In this document: positions 5,587 to 5,617 of the stretch, piece by piece
Numbering within the stretch: position 1 is the stretch's first letter
How the letters are laid out: every line of letters starts with the position of its first letter
Assembly (NCBI GenBank): GCA_016868095.1
Contig: VGHV01000173.1
Coordinates: forward strand, 1-5,617
DNA: 5,617 nt
From: Betaproteobacteria bacterium
GTDB lineage: Bacteria > Pseudomonadota > Gammaproteobacteria > Burkholderiales > Burkholderiaceae_E
Reading direction: 5' to 3'
Program-made: the position numbers and the translations under genes
The notes under the pieces: generated by a model
Databases searched by the model: none
The model's input: only the letters and a program-made list of their open reading frames with translations
What the model was told of the DNA's origin: nothing

Positions 5587-5617
5587 ACGAGGCAGCCAAT
5601 GCCCTGGTGCTCGGGGC
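5583..5617 (+). CDS. Possible start of the next gene (cut by the window)
   Basis: A GTG at 5583 overlaps the cpoB TGA by 4 nt (GTGA) and opens a frame, MNEAANALVLG, to the window end. The overlap style resembles ruvB-tolQ and pal-cpoB in this cluster. Only 11 full codons are visible, so the product cannot be identified. In several proteobacteria the queuosine genes queE/queC follow this cluster, and an ALVL stretch near the N-terminus would suit QueC, but that is a guess. A competing ATG lies at 5599 in another frame (MPWCSG). Confidence 0.3.
   Translation, partial: MNEAANALVLG

Noticed and set aside
1..5617. A previously undescribed system hidden in the window
   Set aside because: Every long coding region is a recognised, apparently intact member of the ruvB/Tol-Pal neighbourhood in its usual order, and no unexplained large feature remains.

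Overview
The window is a single, entirely forward-strand, tightly packed segment of a proteobacterial chromosome: the 3' end of ruvB followed by a complete Tol-Pal cluster (tolQ-tolR-tolA-tolB-pal-cpoB) and possibly the first codons of one more gene. The proteins look betaproteobacterial, most likely Burkholderiales. I judge this from TolB wording such as SVSRLADGRFDVRYRL, EKGIFSTRIAYV and FESKKPVVYVHNLATG, and from the TolA membrane segment. This placement comes from remembered family sequences, not from a search.

Layout: 1-419 is the C-terminal third of RuvB (sensor-2 region, winged helix and a long tail). Its stop codon overlaps the tolQ start (ATGA). tolQ (416-1096) and tolR (1099-1542) are 2 nt apart. 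A 98-nt spacer carrying a duplicated 24-bp segment leads into tolA (1641-2654). tolB follows after 20-29 nt (to 3982). An 81-nt spacer with a strong ribosome-binding site precedes pal (4064-4636). cpoB then runs to 5586, and its start is debatable. A GTGA overlap at 5583 may begin the next gene. No gene-free stretch exceeds about 100 nt, no RNA gene, mobile element or CRISPR is visible, and I see no convincing terminator.

How the genes work together: TolQ and TolR form the proton-motive-force-driven stator in the inner membrane. TolA is the energised periplasm-spanning arm. TolB is the periplasmic beta-propeller that shuttles between TolA and Pal. Pal is the outer-membrane lipoprotein that grips peptidoglycan. 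CpoB is the periplasmic coiled-coil/TPR protein linking the machine to peptidoglycan synthesis at division. The diagnostic residues I could check are present (TolQ Thr149/Thr182, TolR Asp27, TolA His18, Pal Asp125/Arg140), so the machine looks functional.

I do not see a novel system here. The points worth a second look are local: a probable non-standard CTG start for cpoB, an exact 21-bp tandem duplication adding one heptad to the CpoB coiled coil, a 24-bp duplication spanning the tolA start codon, the absence of ybgC between ruvB and tolQ, an unusual cysteine pair in the TolA C-terminal domain, and A AAA AAG slippery heptamers in tolA.
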